From Rhizodiscina lignyota (taxonomy: Eukaryota; Ascomycota; Dothideomycetes; Aulographales; Rhizodiscinaceae): a DNA stretch of 64,000 nucleotides. The position numbers and the translations under genes were made by a program. The notes beneath the pieces are model-generated. The model worked only from the letters and a program-made list of their open reading frames with translations, ran no database searches and had not been told where the DNA came from. The stretch lies in contig ML978130.1 of assembly GCA_010015805.1 (NCBI GenBank), positions 1,116,001-1,180,000 of the forward strand, in the 5' to 3' direction. Shown here piece after piece: positions 54,027 through 64,000 of the stretch (the first letter of the stretch is position 1; each line of letters opens with the position of its first letter).

Positions 54027-54545
54027 TCAATTCAAGTCTCGCTCTGGCCCAATAAACCGTCTTCCATGTCTCCAGAACCAACCCCACCTGCAGAGTCCCA
54101 ATGGGACTCCATACCCCATACTAGCAATGTTGACTTTGAAGGGCCACCAACTCTGATCCTTCTCTGCCTCTGTCTCCGTGTGACGACCGCACTCGTTGAA
54201 GCTGCTCCAATGCCTCATGGGCAAGCTCTCCGGTTTCTCGTTGGCGCTCGCTGAGTTGTTGGGTTCCGTAAAAGGCACTTTCATCACCCGACCTCCTTCA
54301 TCAGGGGTACTCAGACTGCCCACAATGGTGATGGACATATCCGTCGATTCTGTTAATATGGCAGTTGTAGAAGGGGTTGATGGAGTTGCAAGAGGCGTAG
54401 GCTGCGCCGACTGTGGCGTAGCATTGTGTGGAAAATCGTTACGGCGGTCACTAAGATTATTGGCAAGCCAGAAAAGAAGTACGAGTACGGTTAAAACAAC
54501 ACATAGGGCAAAAAGCATGGCTTCAAGCCGGATATAGTCGGACAT
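54027..54545 (-). CDS. Small single-pass membrane protein
   Basis: ATG at 54543-54545 opens 172 codons: a short N-terminus, one membrane helix (LEAMLFALCVVLTVLVLLFWL, residues ~8-28), a Thr/Pro/Ser-rich stretch (SAQPTPLATPSTPSTTA) and a mixed C-terminal part ending in Trp/Arg-rich text (CRWGWFWRHGRRF). No family recognised. The single strong helix and continuous frame support a real gene, but the last third could be read-through of a missed intron. Confidence 0.45.
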   Translation of the reverse strand: MSDYIRLEAMLFALCVVLTVLVLLFWLANNLSDRRNDFPHNATPQSAQPTPLATPSTPSTTAILTESTDMSITIVGSLSTPDEGGRVMKVPFTEPNNSASANEKPESLPMRHWSSFNECGRHTETEAEKDQSWWPFKVNIASMGYGVPLGLCRWGWFWRHGRRFIGPERDLN

Positions 54546-54955
54546 CGTGAGAGGGAAGAGTTTGAGAACAGAATCGGGCTCCGATAATTGTGAAGCTGAT
54601 GACAAACTGCTTTGGTAGGGAATGGAACTTATAGACGCCGGTTGGGGAAGAATTTATATACAGCAAAACAAGTTTGGCAGACAGTATGGAGTATGACAAT
54701 AGGGTTCAGAATCTTTAAAACACTGAAAGACTTGTTTCAGACGCATCAATGACACAAACACGATGTTTGAAATCCTCAACCTTTTCGACAAAAGAAGCAA
54801 AAGTAGTCTCACTCATGGAAGACAATAAGTCGCATGTTAGTTGAACAAAGGATGAAGTGCAGTAATCGATTACAATTCTCATAGAACAACAAAGCTACAA
54901 GAGTAGCAGCGAGAGTGATATCATACGGCACGTCGAACTCTACGTCTTAACAAAC
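54546..54955. other. Intergenic between two minus-strand genes
   Basis: About 410 bases; AT-rich with a TATATA near 54655 that may serve the small membrane protein. Nothing else. Confidence 0.45.
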
Positions 54956-56844
54956 CTACGCGCTCTGTACAAGTGCCCTCCTCGCCAACCTCAGCTTCCT
55001 CTTCAGGGCCAGGCTCTGCTCAGCAGGTGGATCGATCAAGCTTCCCCATGTGTCCTTCGGATCCGGAGTATTGTTGCAATCCTTTGTATCGAGCACCTCG
55101 CTGCCCGTCTTGCCAGCGCAGTTGCCTTCAGTTGGGATGTTCTGTGCGCGGCAGATGGCGAGGTGGTCCTCAGGAATGGTGATGCCGAGCTGCTGGAGAT
55201 GGGTGGGTGCTTCAATGATGGTGGCGCGCATACCGGCCTCCATATGCCATTCCATGTGGCAGTGAACTGTATAGCGTTGTATCAGCAAATGAAGGAGTGG
55301 CAAAAGGATAGCCGGAAAGGAGACTTACTCGGCCAAACACCAGGGTTGTTAGCTTGGAAGCGGATGACAAGATGACCGCCTGGGACCGTGGTGGCAGTGT
55401 CCCTCTTCATTGGGACCTTTGGAAAGTTCTTTGTATTTCCATCCCACTTGCCCACACCTCTCGCGACAACCTGGAAGCGGTGGCCGTGCAAGTGGATCGG
55501 ATGCGGAAATTCATCCAAGTTGTTAATGACGACTTGAACAACGTCACCCTGCTGGACGACATAAGGGTTTGTAGCGAAGCCATAGACAGCAGGGTTATTG
55601 GCCTCTTCGCCGGTGGTGAGTGCAGTATAGAGAGAGGGCACTTTGGGGGCGATGTAGGATTCGTTGCCAAAGGTCATTCTACGATTGAGACGTCAGATAC
55701 AAGCGACGAGTTGTAAGTGAGATACATACCGTGGACCAGCTTTAGTTTCGATGTAATGTACATCCAACTCAATGGTCTCCGTCACTGGCTCGAGCAAAGG
55801 CTGGTTATCCGTAGGGACAAGGGTCATGTCATCGATCGGAACGCCGGGGAGAGTAGCGGGAATTCTTGCCAGCGGCAGCAGTGGCTTATCGGTGTACTTA
55901 AGGGTCGCGGTATTCGAAAGGAGCGAGTCAATCATGCGGGAATAGATGCCGTAGTTTTCATTTGTGGTGGTTTTGGCGGTAATAACGACGTCGTACCGCT
56001 GTCCGGCACCAATTTCGATGGCTTCGGCATTGGCGGGTTTGACAGGAGCGCCATCGACAGCGACGACAGACATTTTGTGACCCTCTAAACGCACATGTTA
56101 GAGATATCTGATAAGCTTGCAAATAAACCTGGTAAGCTTACGGAATTCAATTGTGTGCGCCATGAAGGCGGACATGCTAATTATGCGGAAGAGATATTTC
56201 TTTCCGGGCAAGATGTCAAACGATGGACCTTCTTCAGCGTCGTTCATCAAACTCGAATCGGGAATGGGCACTTTGCCCGTTGTGAGCATCTGGTGAACCA
56301 GGTATGGAGCTTGTTGATGATACCTTTCTCAGTTAGTATTGTCGCTAATGATTTGAGACGAAATAACTAACCAGTCAGACACTGTAATAGTGTACTGTGC
56401 GTCCACTCCCAGAGACTTTTCCCAGGCAGGGTCATGTACAATCATCGGTCCCCTAATGCCATCCGGGTACTGCCCCTTGCTGTGGGAGTGGAACCAGTGT
56501 GTGCCCGCTGGATTCGCAGTGAATTGGTGCGTGAATGTGCCACCGGGTTGAATTGGGCATTGCGAGACGGAAGGAACACCGTCCATATCAGCCGTACCCG
56601 TTTGGAATTCGCCATGGCAGTGAATGCCCGTTGTCTCGTTGCCCAAGTTGTTCTTCAAGTTCAAGACCACAAGGTCTCCGTTATCGACTTCGATGGACGG
56701 GCATGGCCATTTGCCGTTGATACCAATTACAGGTCGTGCATATCCATCCGGAGCAGCAGTGACCCAATCTATACTCCAATCGAAGGTTACGGTTTTCGCG
56801 GCAGCAAGCGAGATGAAAGAAACGAGAGGAAGGAGAATACCCAT
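54956..56844 (-). CDS. Secreted Fet3/laccase-type multicopper oxidase without membrane anchor
   Basis: Five exons (56372-56844, 56142-56323, 55730-56084, 55329-55678, 54956-55266; introns 48-62 bases) close to 556 residues. Signal peptide MGILLPLVSFISLAAA. All four copper-binding blocks are visible: GIHCHGEF (residues 74-80), GTHWFHSHSKGQYPDG, HPIHLHGHRFQ and VHCHMEWHMEAGM, the last with a Met at the axial T1 position. WVTAAPDGYARPVIGINGKWPCP and MDGVPSVSQCPIQPGG are characteristic of the Fet3 ferroxidase/Abr1-like branch. True Fet3 has a C-terminal membrane helix and works with the Ftr1 permease; here the end (KRKLRLARRALVQSA) is soluble and no permease lies nearby, so a secreted laccase- or pigment-type oxidase is more likely. 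Confidence 0.9.
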
Positions 56845-58577
56845 CTTGAACGAATGAACAATTACAAGAAAAGCAAAAGGACGTCTAATGAGAGAGAATG
56901 AGGGCGATTGAGAAAATTTCGTTCACATGGGCCAAGGCCGAAGGTAGATATAGCTCTTGAGAACAGGTGAATCTATGCAGGGCTTGCTCTGAATATTGCA
57001 ACTCCGAAATGCCATAAGCCGACAGGGCAAGGGTCGAGACGACCTTGGAGAGGCTCAAGATTCATGTCGAGCATCTGCCCTATAGAAAAATCCCTGGTCC
57101 GGACTTTCTCAATGGTGCAGAGCTTGGAAAATCGCCATCAAGACGGTAAAGCAAAGCTTTTTCCGTAGTGTGGCAGCTGAAGATAATTGGAATAGCGCGA
57201 AAGCTGCAAGCCGGATTTTCACAGTTGTTTGGATGGCGTCCATTGAGGGCGGGAACAAGCAATTGGATAAGGCTTGTTTCAGCCACGGCACACAGGATAG
57301 GCCATGACTTTCGCGGAGATGTTGCTAAGGGATCGGAGAGGCAGTGGAGATCCAAGACATGTTCATGGAAAGCGTTGCACGAGGTCGAGAAATTTTGCAT
57401 TAATGGTCCAGGGAGAGTGCCGATCATAGGGCCACAGCACAGCTGGGCGCTGGGCGGAAAGGTACAGCTTGGCGAGAGAGCGCCATCGGGGAAGCTATAG
57501 TGCTGTGTGAAGATACTAAATTCGGTCAGGAGAAAATAGAGTTGGTACAGATGAGGAATGTCAAGAAAAATCGAGAAAATGGAGTGAGACTCGGCCCGCC
57601 GATCCTGTCTTGTTTTCGGTACTGGTCCAATCTCCGGTGGTTATGGATTGAAAGTCTGAACTCTATCGATGTCAAATCGTGACATCAGCAGAGTTAGAGC
57701 ATCAAAAGATGTCTTATCTTCGCAGCATTGCGGCGGCATTTAGGTAGCGGTCTGGCGGTGCTGCGATGTGTGGTGGTGGGCGCTATCATTGATTGAAGTT
57801 AGGACACCTGCACCGGCCGGAAATTTCTTGTCGATCGGGGTTCGGTATGCCACTAGGCTCTAGAGCGAGATCCCAAGGTCCGATAGACAAATGAAGGTGC
57901 GGGATCTTGCATTCTGCATGTACGTGTGCGCATGCTGTTTCCAAGTTGTGGGAAGAAGTGCCAGCCGCGCCCAGGCCCTATTTTGGGTGCCACAGACGGG
58001 TGAGGGCGCGGCTCCCCAGCATGCTGCAGAAGTCACATCTGCATATCCAGGGACGCGGCAGTGGCAAGCAAGCTTTGTGCTCGTTCTCCTGCACTGTTGG
58101 CCAGCGGCAGTGTTCGTTGTCCACTCAAGGGACCACGGTGCAATCTTCTCACCAGACGCGTCGTTGGCGATGTCCTTGACACGCTTCTGGTGCCCTGTCG
58201 GCGTTTTAGGGCAGTTCTGCTGCCGACCTGCCTGATCCAACGCTGCGGCCACCAATGATGATCGTCGCTCAATATCAATGTTTCGCGGATGATGCCGATG
58301 TGGATGAGACACGTTGAAGAGGCGTGCCAAAAGCAACAACAGTTCAAAGACATGAGGCATCAGCGGGATGCAAGTCGCCATCGGCTTTCCCGAAGAACTG
58401 CCCATCATCATTTCCACATTCCTCATTCATCGATATCGCAATTCGCTCTCATATTTCCGGACAGTTCACGTCATCACTGTGAAAAGCCCAAACATTTTTG
58501 GTAACCTTCGATCGAATTTACTTAATCATCGGAATCCATCGACCATACACCGTCGCAATCCAGCACAGAATATATGA
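56845..58577. other. Long intergenic stretch
   Basis: 1.7 kb upstream of the oxidase and downstream of the next minus-strand gene. A minus-strand frame of 188 codons (57860-58426) and plus-strand frames over it have no recognised features. A TATATC about 100 bases upstream of the oxidase ATG may be its TATA element. Confidence 0.45.
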
Positions 58578-59420
58578 TCAGAGCATGCTGATGGTTGCAG
58601 GTGCGCTCGCCCTCTCGATATTCGAAATCGGCAGAAGCAGTCCATCTTCTGATCCGCCGTCATCGAGCGCATACTCCACCAACTTCTCCGCCATCCACTC
58701 CATCGCACTGTTGATCCTCTCCCACAGAGTCTCGTCCAACTTCCTCACCTTCGCTTCCTTATTCGCATTCTGTTTGGCTCTCGTGCTGCGTATCCTTTCT
58801 CCCATATCCGGCGTTCCAGGCAAGCTCTGCCAGCCGCTGATGATGGGACTCGCGATGGCCCTGGCAGTATCCGCCACCACAATCCCCGCGGACCGCGGCC
58901 GTGGTGGTGAACTCCTGCTTCGTTCTCTGCTAAGTCTCCAGCGCTGAGGCAGGGGCATCAGACTCTCTTCATCGAATTGGCCTCTGCGCAGTAACCACTC
59001 GAATTCAGAGTTTCGATCGTCCTCTGCGTCTTGCGAATAATCGGAGTATGGCGAGCGAGACCTGAGCGACGTGTTTGGGTGCTGTTCGGTATTGACGCCT
59101 AGCATAGTGACGTTGTCGTGCCAAACCTCAAGGTCCATACCTCCGCTGCCATGGACCTCATCTGCAGGAAGCCTTTCATATTTCACCTTCCTCTTTCTGC
59201 TCAACAGTTTTGTTAACCTGCCAACGAAGCGGGGGACGTATGCGAGGCTGCGATTCGATGGCGGAAACACCGCAAAGTAAAGTAATGCCGTTGTTAAAGC
59301 ACCGATTGTGGCCGCAATGGCGATGAAAATGATCGCCGACAAAGGAATTGGCGGTAACTCAGGTAATGATGTTCCAGAGAGTGGAATCGTTGAAGGCGTT
59401 GTTGCTTGTTGTGGCTCCAT
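58578..59420 (-). CDS. Single-pass membrane protein with long cytosolic Ser/Arg/Asp-rich tail
   Basis: Single exon, 280 residues from the first ATG (59418-59420). A short Thr/Pro-rich N-terminus, one membrane helix (SAIIFIAIAATIGALTTALLYFAVF, residues ~27-51), then a basic juxtamembrane segment (RLTKLLSRKRKVKYERLP). The tail has FEWLLRRGQFDEES, SRERSRSSPPRPRSAG and an amphipathic helix near the end (LDETLWERINSAMEWMAEKLVEYAL). Reminiscent of conserved but unnamed ascomycete membrane proteins; no function can be assigned. A frame extension upstream of the ATG has no initiator. Confidence 0.62.
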   Translation of the reverse strand: MEPQQATTPSTIPLSGTSLPELPPIPLSAIIFIAIAATIGALTTALLYFAVFPPSNRSLAYVPRFVGRLTKLLSRKRKVKYERLPADEVHGSGGMDLEVWHDNVTMLGVNTEQHPNTSLRSRSPYSDYSQDAEDDRNSEFEWLLRRGQFDEESLMPLPQRWRLSRERSRSSPPRPRSAGIVVADTARAIASPIISGWQSLPGTPDMGERIRSTRAKQNANKEAKVRKLDETLWERINSAMEWMAEKLVEYALDDGGSEDGLLLPISNIERASAPATISML

Positions 59421-59956
59421 GGTGTTTCGTGTTCGGCGCGTCACTGATTTTGCGCCTGCGCGATAATAGCCCAAAGACTGTCAAACAAATGGCTCATCGC
59501 CACAGAGAAAGGAACGGTAAGCGCTTAGCGCCCTGGTGCGAGACTGTTTGAGAGGCAAAGCACGAACGGTGTTTGATATAAAGTCTGTTGACAGCGCACA
59601 AGTCGGAGAGATGGGTTAGTTCGTGACGCAACACAGTGAAAGCGAATTTGGTGGCAAAATATTTCACATTTTTCATTTCATCCAGTCCTGGTTGGGCACT
59701 AGAGGCCCGAGTACTTCCATGCCAACTCAGCTTTATGCAATGCTAATGTACATTTTCTGTCACAAGCACTGCTGCACTGCAAGTCTCCATATACACCTTG
59801 CGCCTTTGAAATACTGTCAGGAAGCCGACTGCAGCCTCCCCAGTCTAATATTAGTCCCATACACACGCTCTATCGTTTATCCTTTGCTCTCAAAGTCTAG
59901 TATTTTGATCTTATACTTTTACCACGTATCTCCAAGTCTTACACGTATCTTCAACT
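59421..59956. other. Intergenic, nothing recognised
   Basis: About 540 bases covering the promoter of the preceding minus-strand membrane-protein gene and the 3' flank of the ABC transporter. Confidence 0.5.
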
Positions 59957-62900
59957 TTATCGCTTGTTGAAGTTCAAGTATCTTGCCTGCATTACTCATT
60001 AGCTTGCAACGAACACTAAAGACGAAGGGAAAACTTACGGCAAGGAACAACAAAATCAAATTGCTTCCAATGAACGCCGCAAAGATACCAAAGTCTCTCC
60101 ACCGGTGGTCAAACGAATACCCCAACGGTTCGTAGAACTGGTCGCCAACGCTGTAGGCGCAATATCCACAATCGCTGGTACTGTTGTCAACAATGTATCC
60201 TGGCCCGCCTGCAGTGAAGAAGTTCTTCATGTATTCTCCGCAGGTTTGTCCGGACGGCGCAGTAAAGCGGTTCAGCTCGCCCTCCTTGCATACGACCGGA
60301 CGGTCATGCAGTTCGGTGACAACCATGCCAGCGATGAGTCGAGTAAAAGGATCGAGCTGGTACAGCCATGCGCGCCAGAATCCAGGGATCTGTGGTCTGG
60401 GGACAGTGACACCGCAGAAGAGAGCGAACACGATAATGATGGGTGGGTTCAGCAGCGCGGAGATGAACGGGCTAGGCGTGAGAGCGGCGACCATCTGCCC
60501 GAGTGTGACGGAGAAGAACTCGGTCACTAGCACAATGAAGAATTGGTAACCAGCACGCGAAGACGCCGACTGGAAGCCTGGGATGTAGTACAGCGGGAGG
60601 AAGAAGCCGACAGCACAGATGATGGAGTAGGGTACTTCAGCGAGGACCATGGACAGGGCGAAGGGGAAGGTCTTGTACGCTTTCGCTGTCTGCTCACGAT
60701 ACGCTATCATTCTCGCGATGGCGTATTTCGGTTCGACTTGTGCGAGAATGAGCGCGGGCAACACGGTGACTTGGAAGATGACGAAGATGCGGTACTGCAG
60801 CGATGCGCGAGAGTTGTCGAGCTGCAAGAACATCAAGCCGGTAAGCAGCGCGATGATGACGTGGTTGAAGAAGCGCGTGAACCCATAGTTTGGCGTTCGC
60901 CAGAATGAGAGATGGGTTCTCTTGTTGACAACCTTGATCTGATGCCAGAGCGGAGTAGCGTACTCCTTCTGCATCACAGGCTCTGCGTCACCGACTTCTT
61001 GGATGCGCTGCTCTTTGATGCGCACAATCTCTCGCTTCGTCTCCTCGAACTCCTGGCTGTCGCTCCAAATATCTGCCCAATCTTTCGGTCCGATCCGGGG
61101 GGTTTGGCCTGCGCCGATAGCATCAAGCATCCATTCAGCGGGGTTTGCCTTGGGAGGGCAGTCGGCGCCGTTCTTGCGGAAATACTCAAGAAGGACATAC
61201 GCATCTTTGCCGATGTCGCCGAAGTAGACGCACTGGCCTCCCCTTTGCAGCAGGAGGAGTCTGTCGAAATTCTCAAAAAGGGCTGAGTTCGGCTGGTGGA
61301 TAGTGCAGAGAATAGCTTGCCCAGCGGCGGCGAGCTTCCTCAGGAAGCGCACAATGTTGAACGCAGACTGTGAGTCCAGACCAGACGTAGGCTCATCAAG
61401 GAAGAGCAGAAGCTCCGGTTTTGCAGCGAGTTCGACGCCGATGGTAACACGTTTGCGCTGTTCGACAGCGAGGCCTGACTCCGGCTCTCCAATGATAGCG
61501 TCGGCGATGTCTTCCATTTCGAGCAATGAAATGACTTCCTCAACATAGGCGTACTTCTCCTCTTGGCTGGTCTCATATGGCTGTCTCAAATCTGCACTGA
61601 AGCGCAATGCTTCTCTAACAGTCTGTGCCGGCTCATGTACATCCAATTGCTCCGCGTAACTGGTTCCGCGCTGGAATGCCAAGCCAGGGGGTTTGCCATC
61701 GACGAGCTCATCACCGGTGATGACGCCAATATTTTTACGAGCCGCTAACACGTCCAGCAGTGTGGTCTTGCCCGCTCCAGAGGCTCCCATGAGAGCAGTC
61801 AGCGTACCGGGCTTGACATAGCCGTAGATGTTCTTCAGAAGTCGCAGCTGCCCGGATGGAACAGGCACGTCGTAATTGATAGCCTCCCAAGTGAGGACGG
61901 CTTTCGAAGCGATATTCAGGCCTGCGCCTGTGTTATCTTCCTCCTCTTTCCTATTCCTCTTGTCCCGCTTCTGCTGCAATTTCTCATTAAGCTCCTTTCG
62001 CTCTTTATTTTCCTTTGCGAAAAAGGTCACGGTCTTTCCGCCTGCGCCCCATTTCACGTATTCGCCAAGAAAAGCGTTAGCGATAAGGAACCCAACGATC
62101 AAAGCGAGGATGATTCCCCAATTTCTCCACAAATCTTTGGGGTTGTATGTGAAGTTCGTCTCGATGTACCTCGTTCCGCTGACTAGCGGATTGCCACTCT
62201 CGCTACCAGCGAGTGTGCAGACCTGGTGATTGATGTCGTTGTAGCCAGGACCCGATGGGATGAGTGATTCAGCAGTACATCGGAGGTCGAGGTGTCGAAA
62301 TTCGTTCATCATCATTGCAGAGAAACCGAGACCGAGAGCGTTGATGTAGAATATCCAACGGAGCCAAACTTGTTCGGACTGCCATTGAATGAGATAGCCG
62401 GAAGTGAGGACGAAAAGCGTAATTATGAGGGCGGCAAGACTGCGACACATTAGGATATAGCTCAAACTCTTCAAATAGAAGACTATAACTCCCAGAGGTC
62501 AGGAAGAGGCTTACCGAATCGCAACGTCAAAGTCTGGACACAGACAGCCCACTGTCCGGAAGAACAGCGTCATTGCGAGGTATCCAGATATGATCATCAG
62601 ATAAAAGATGAAGAATGCGCCCGCATCCCGTACCAAATGGCACATGAAATATACCATAATCGAGAAAACCATAACTTGCACCGCCGCAAACGCCATGTCC
62701 ACAATGATCTGTGCGATCCACAGTGCACTGGGCCGATGGAAGGTATACGCACGATGCTTGTTGACGATCGGCCTACCCACCATCGTGCTGGCCAGCTCAC
62801 CGAACGCTTGGAAGGCGTTGAACAATAGCGCGATGAAAAGCACACCACCTCTCGTGAAGGCTCCGGCACTTGTGACGGGCAAGTTGAGCCACACGGTACC

Positions 62901-64000
62901 AATGATGATAGCAATGATAATTGCAGTCGCCCAAGACACTACAAGTGAGAATTTGTCTTGCCATTTGAGCAAGTATTGGCGCTTCATAAGGGCGTAGACC
63001 TGGAGGTAGAACGGGATGCTGTACACATTCTTGTTTGAGGTATGGCGCTTCGAATCATGCACGGCGGTCTGGAAGTCCTCGTAGACATGGCGCTCGTTGT
63101 CAACTTGTTGCTTGTACGTCTGCACCTCCTCAGCGAGCTGCGTAGCATACTTGGACTCATTGAATGCGGATACAAGAGCGTCCGGAGTGCTCGGGACGTC
63201 GGAGGACGAACGACCGGCTCTGTACTCGCGCTCAAACGGATCAGTGCAGCCTGTCAGATAGTCTGGCGTCGTTTGGCGAGGCTTCTCGAGGAATCCCAGG
63301 CCCTCAAAATATGCTCGAGCTTCCTTCGTCGGACCCAAGAAAACTTGTCGGCCCTCATCGATGACCATAACCTTGTCAAAAAGCTGGTAGATGTTCTCGC
63401 TTGCTTGATACAAGCTCACAAAGGTGCTAATCTGGTAAATGTCCGTCATGATCCTGAGAGATTTCGTGTAGTCAAGTGCGGTAGACGCGTCCAGTCCACG
63501 AGTCGAATTGTCCCAAGAGCATACTGTCGCGCCTGTCACCATCATCTCGGCGATGGACACCCGCTTGCGCTCTCCGCCTGAGATACCACGGACGAAAGGG
63601 TTTCCGACAATCGTGTTACGGGTGTGCTCGATGTTGAACATTTTCAGAAGTAGCTGGATGACTCTTTCTTTGAAATCTTTCCTGGACATACCAGCAGGTC
63701 GCTTGCCCGGAACTTTCGTCTCCAATGCAAAATCGAGGGTCTGACCAACGGTGAGGGTGGGATGATGGATATCATCTTCGCCGTTGTAGACAGCTTCGCC
63801 TCGATATCTCTTCTCGAACGTCTTGCTGTCGTACGGGCCGTATTCAACGTTGCCTTTGATGTTGGTATACCCATATCGCTGGTTACTGATGACCTTCAAG
63901 AATGTTGTGCACCCGCTCCCAGGCCGACCCAGAACCAGCACCATCTCGCCAGGCTTGACGACACCTCTGAAATCTCTCAGGATCTCAACCTCGCGTCCTT
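59957..64000 (-). CDS. PDR/CDR-type full-size ABC-G transporter, 5' end beyond the window
   Basis: Exons run from the right edge to 62515, then 60039-62439, then a 30-base last exon 59957-59986 (introns 75 and 52 bases). Half 1: REVEILRDFRGVVKPGEMVLVLGRPGSGCTTFLK (Walker A with the PDR Cys), ISGGERKRVSIAEMM, SWDNSTRGLDAST (Walker B), then six helices. Half 2: Walker A GASGAGKTTLLDVLA, degenerate signature LAVEQRKRVTIGVEL, LLFLDEPTSGLDSQS, then six helices and the cysteine-bearing external loop. The terminal exon yields ARYLNFNKR and stop; without that splice the frame runs 31 codons with unrelated text. The N-terminal cytosolic part is missing. ATP-driven efflux of azoles, plant defence compounds or own metabolites across the plasma membrane is the known role of the family. 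Confidence 0.95.

Noticed and set aside
57860-58426. 188-codon minus-strand frame upstream of the multicopper oxidase
   Set aside because: Not protein-like beyond length; several competing plus-strand frames over the same DNA.
1-64000. tRNA, rRNA, CRISPR, reverse transcriptase, integrase, capsid or transposase coding
   Set aside because: Looked for by eye (B-box-like GGTTCGA, repeated spacers, RT and DDE motifs) and none was convincing; a tRNAscan-SE and RepeatMasker run would be needed to exclude diverged copies.

Overview
The window looks like nuclear DNA of a filamentous ascomycete (Pezizomycotina; Dothideomycetes is possible but not proven from here). Genes are monocistronic on both strands. 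Most are broken by short introns of about 48-110 bases with GT..AG ends and CTAAC/CTAAT-like branch sites. The families are typical fungal ones: Zn2Cys6 regulator, HET domain, PDR-type ABC pump, DHA2-type MFS pump, DUF829, cyanide hydratase/nitrilase and Fet3-type multicopper oxidase. I see no rRNA, tRNA, CRISPR array, prophage or retroelement coding region.

Layout. 0.3-3.9 kb: ankyrin-repeat/CorA-like membrane protein in about 11 exons, with an unresolved start and one in-frame stop. 4.4-5.6: secreted carboxymuconate-cyclase-like propeller. 5.6-8.5: gene-poor, with a degenerate tandem array of ~55 bp units (7545-8235). 8.5-10.1: type II membrane glycosyltransferase. 12.1-13.5: triose-phosphate/nucleotide-sugar transporter family. 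15.7-17.5: UDP-glucose 6-dehydrogenase. 18.5-22.1: F-box-like protein and a fungal transcription-factor-domain protein without a zinc cluster. 22.6-26.0: VOC-fold protein, SDR, and an uncharacterised coiled-coil fungal family. 27.1-31.8: small membrane protein, Met/Gly-rich protein, AAA ATPase, small mitochondrial-looking protein. 33.9-38.1: MFS pump, DUF829 protein and a Ser/Pro repeat frame. 38.9-40.9: CTD-interacting-domain RNA-processing protein. 42.0-49.5: cyanide hydratase/nitrilase, SDR, FAD monooxygenase and Zn2Cys6 regulator. 49.6-52.8: large HET protein. 54.0-56.8: single-pass protein and multicopper oxidase. 58.6-64.0: single-pass protein and a PDR-type ABC transporter cut by the right edge.

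How genes may work together. The most coherent group is 42-49.5 kb: a nitrile/cyanide-hydrating enzyme, two redox enzymes and a pathway-type regulator side by side, with the regulator divergent from the monooxygenase. This could be a small detoxification or catabolic cluster; it is inference from gene order. UDP-glucose dehydrogenase, the TPT-family transporter and the membrane glycosyltransferase lie within 9 kb and all touch sugar-nucleotide/glycan biology, but they have separate promoters and the link is weak.

Splice junctions were derived by hand from reading-frame continuity and GT/AG (one GC/AG) signals. Where the exon sum is given it closes in frame.
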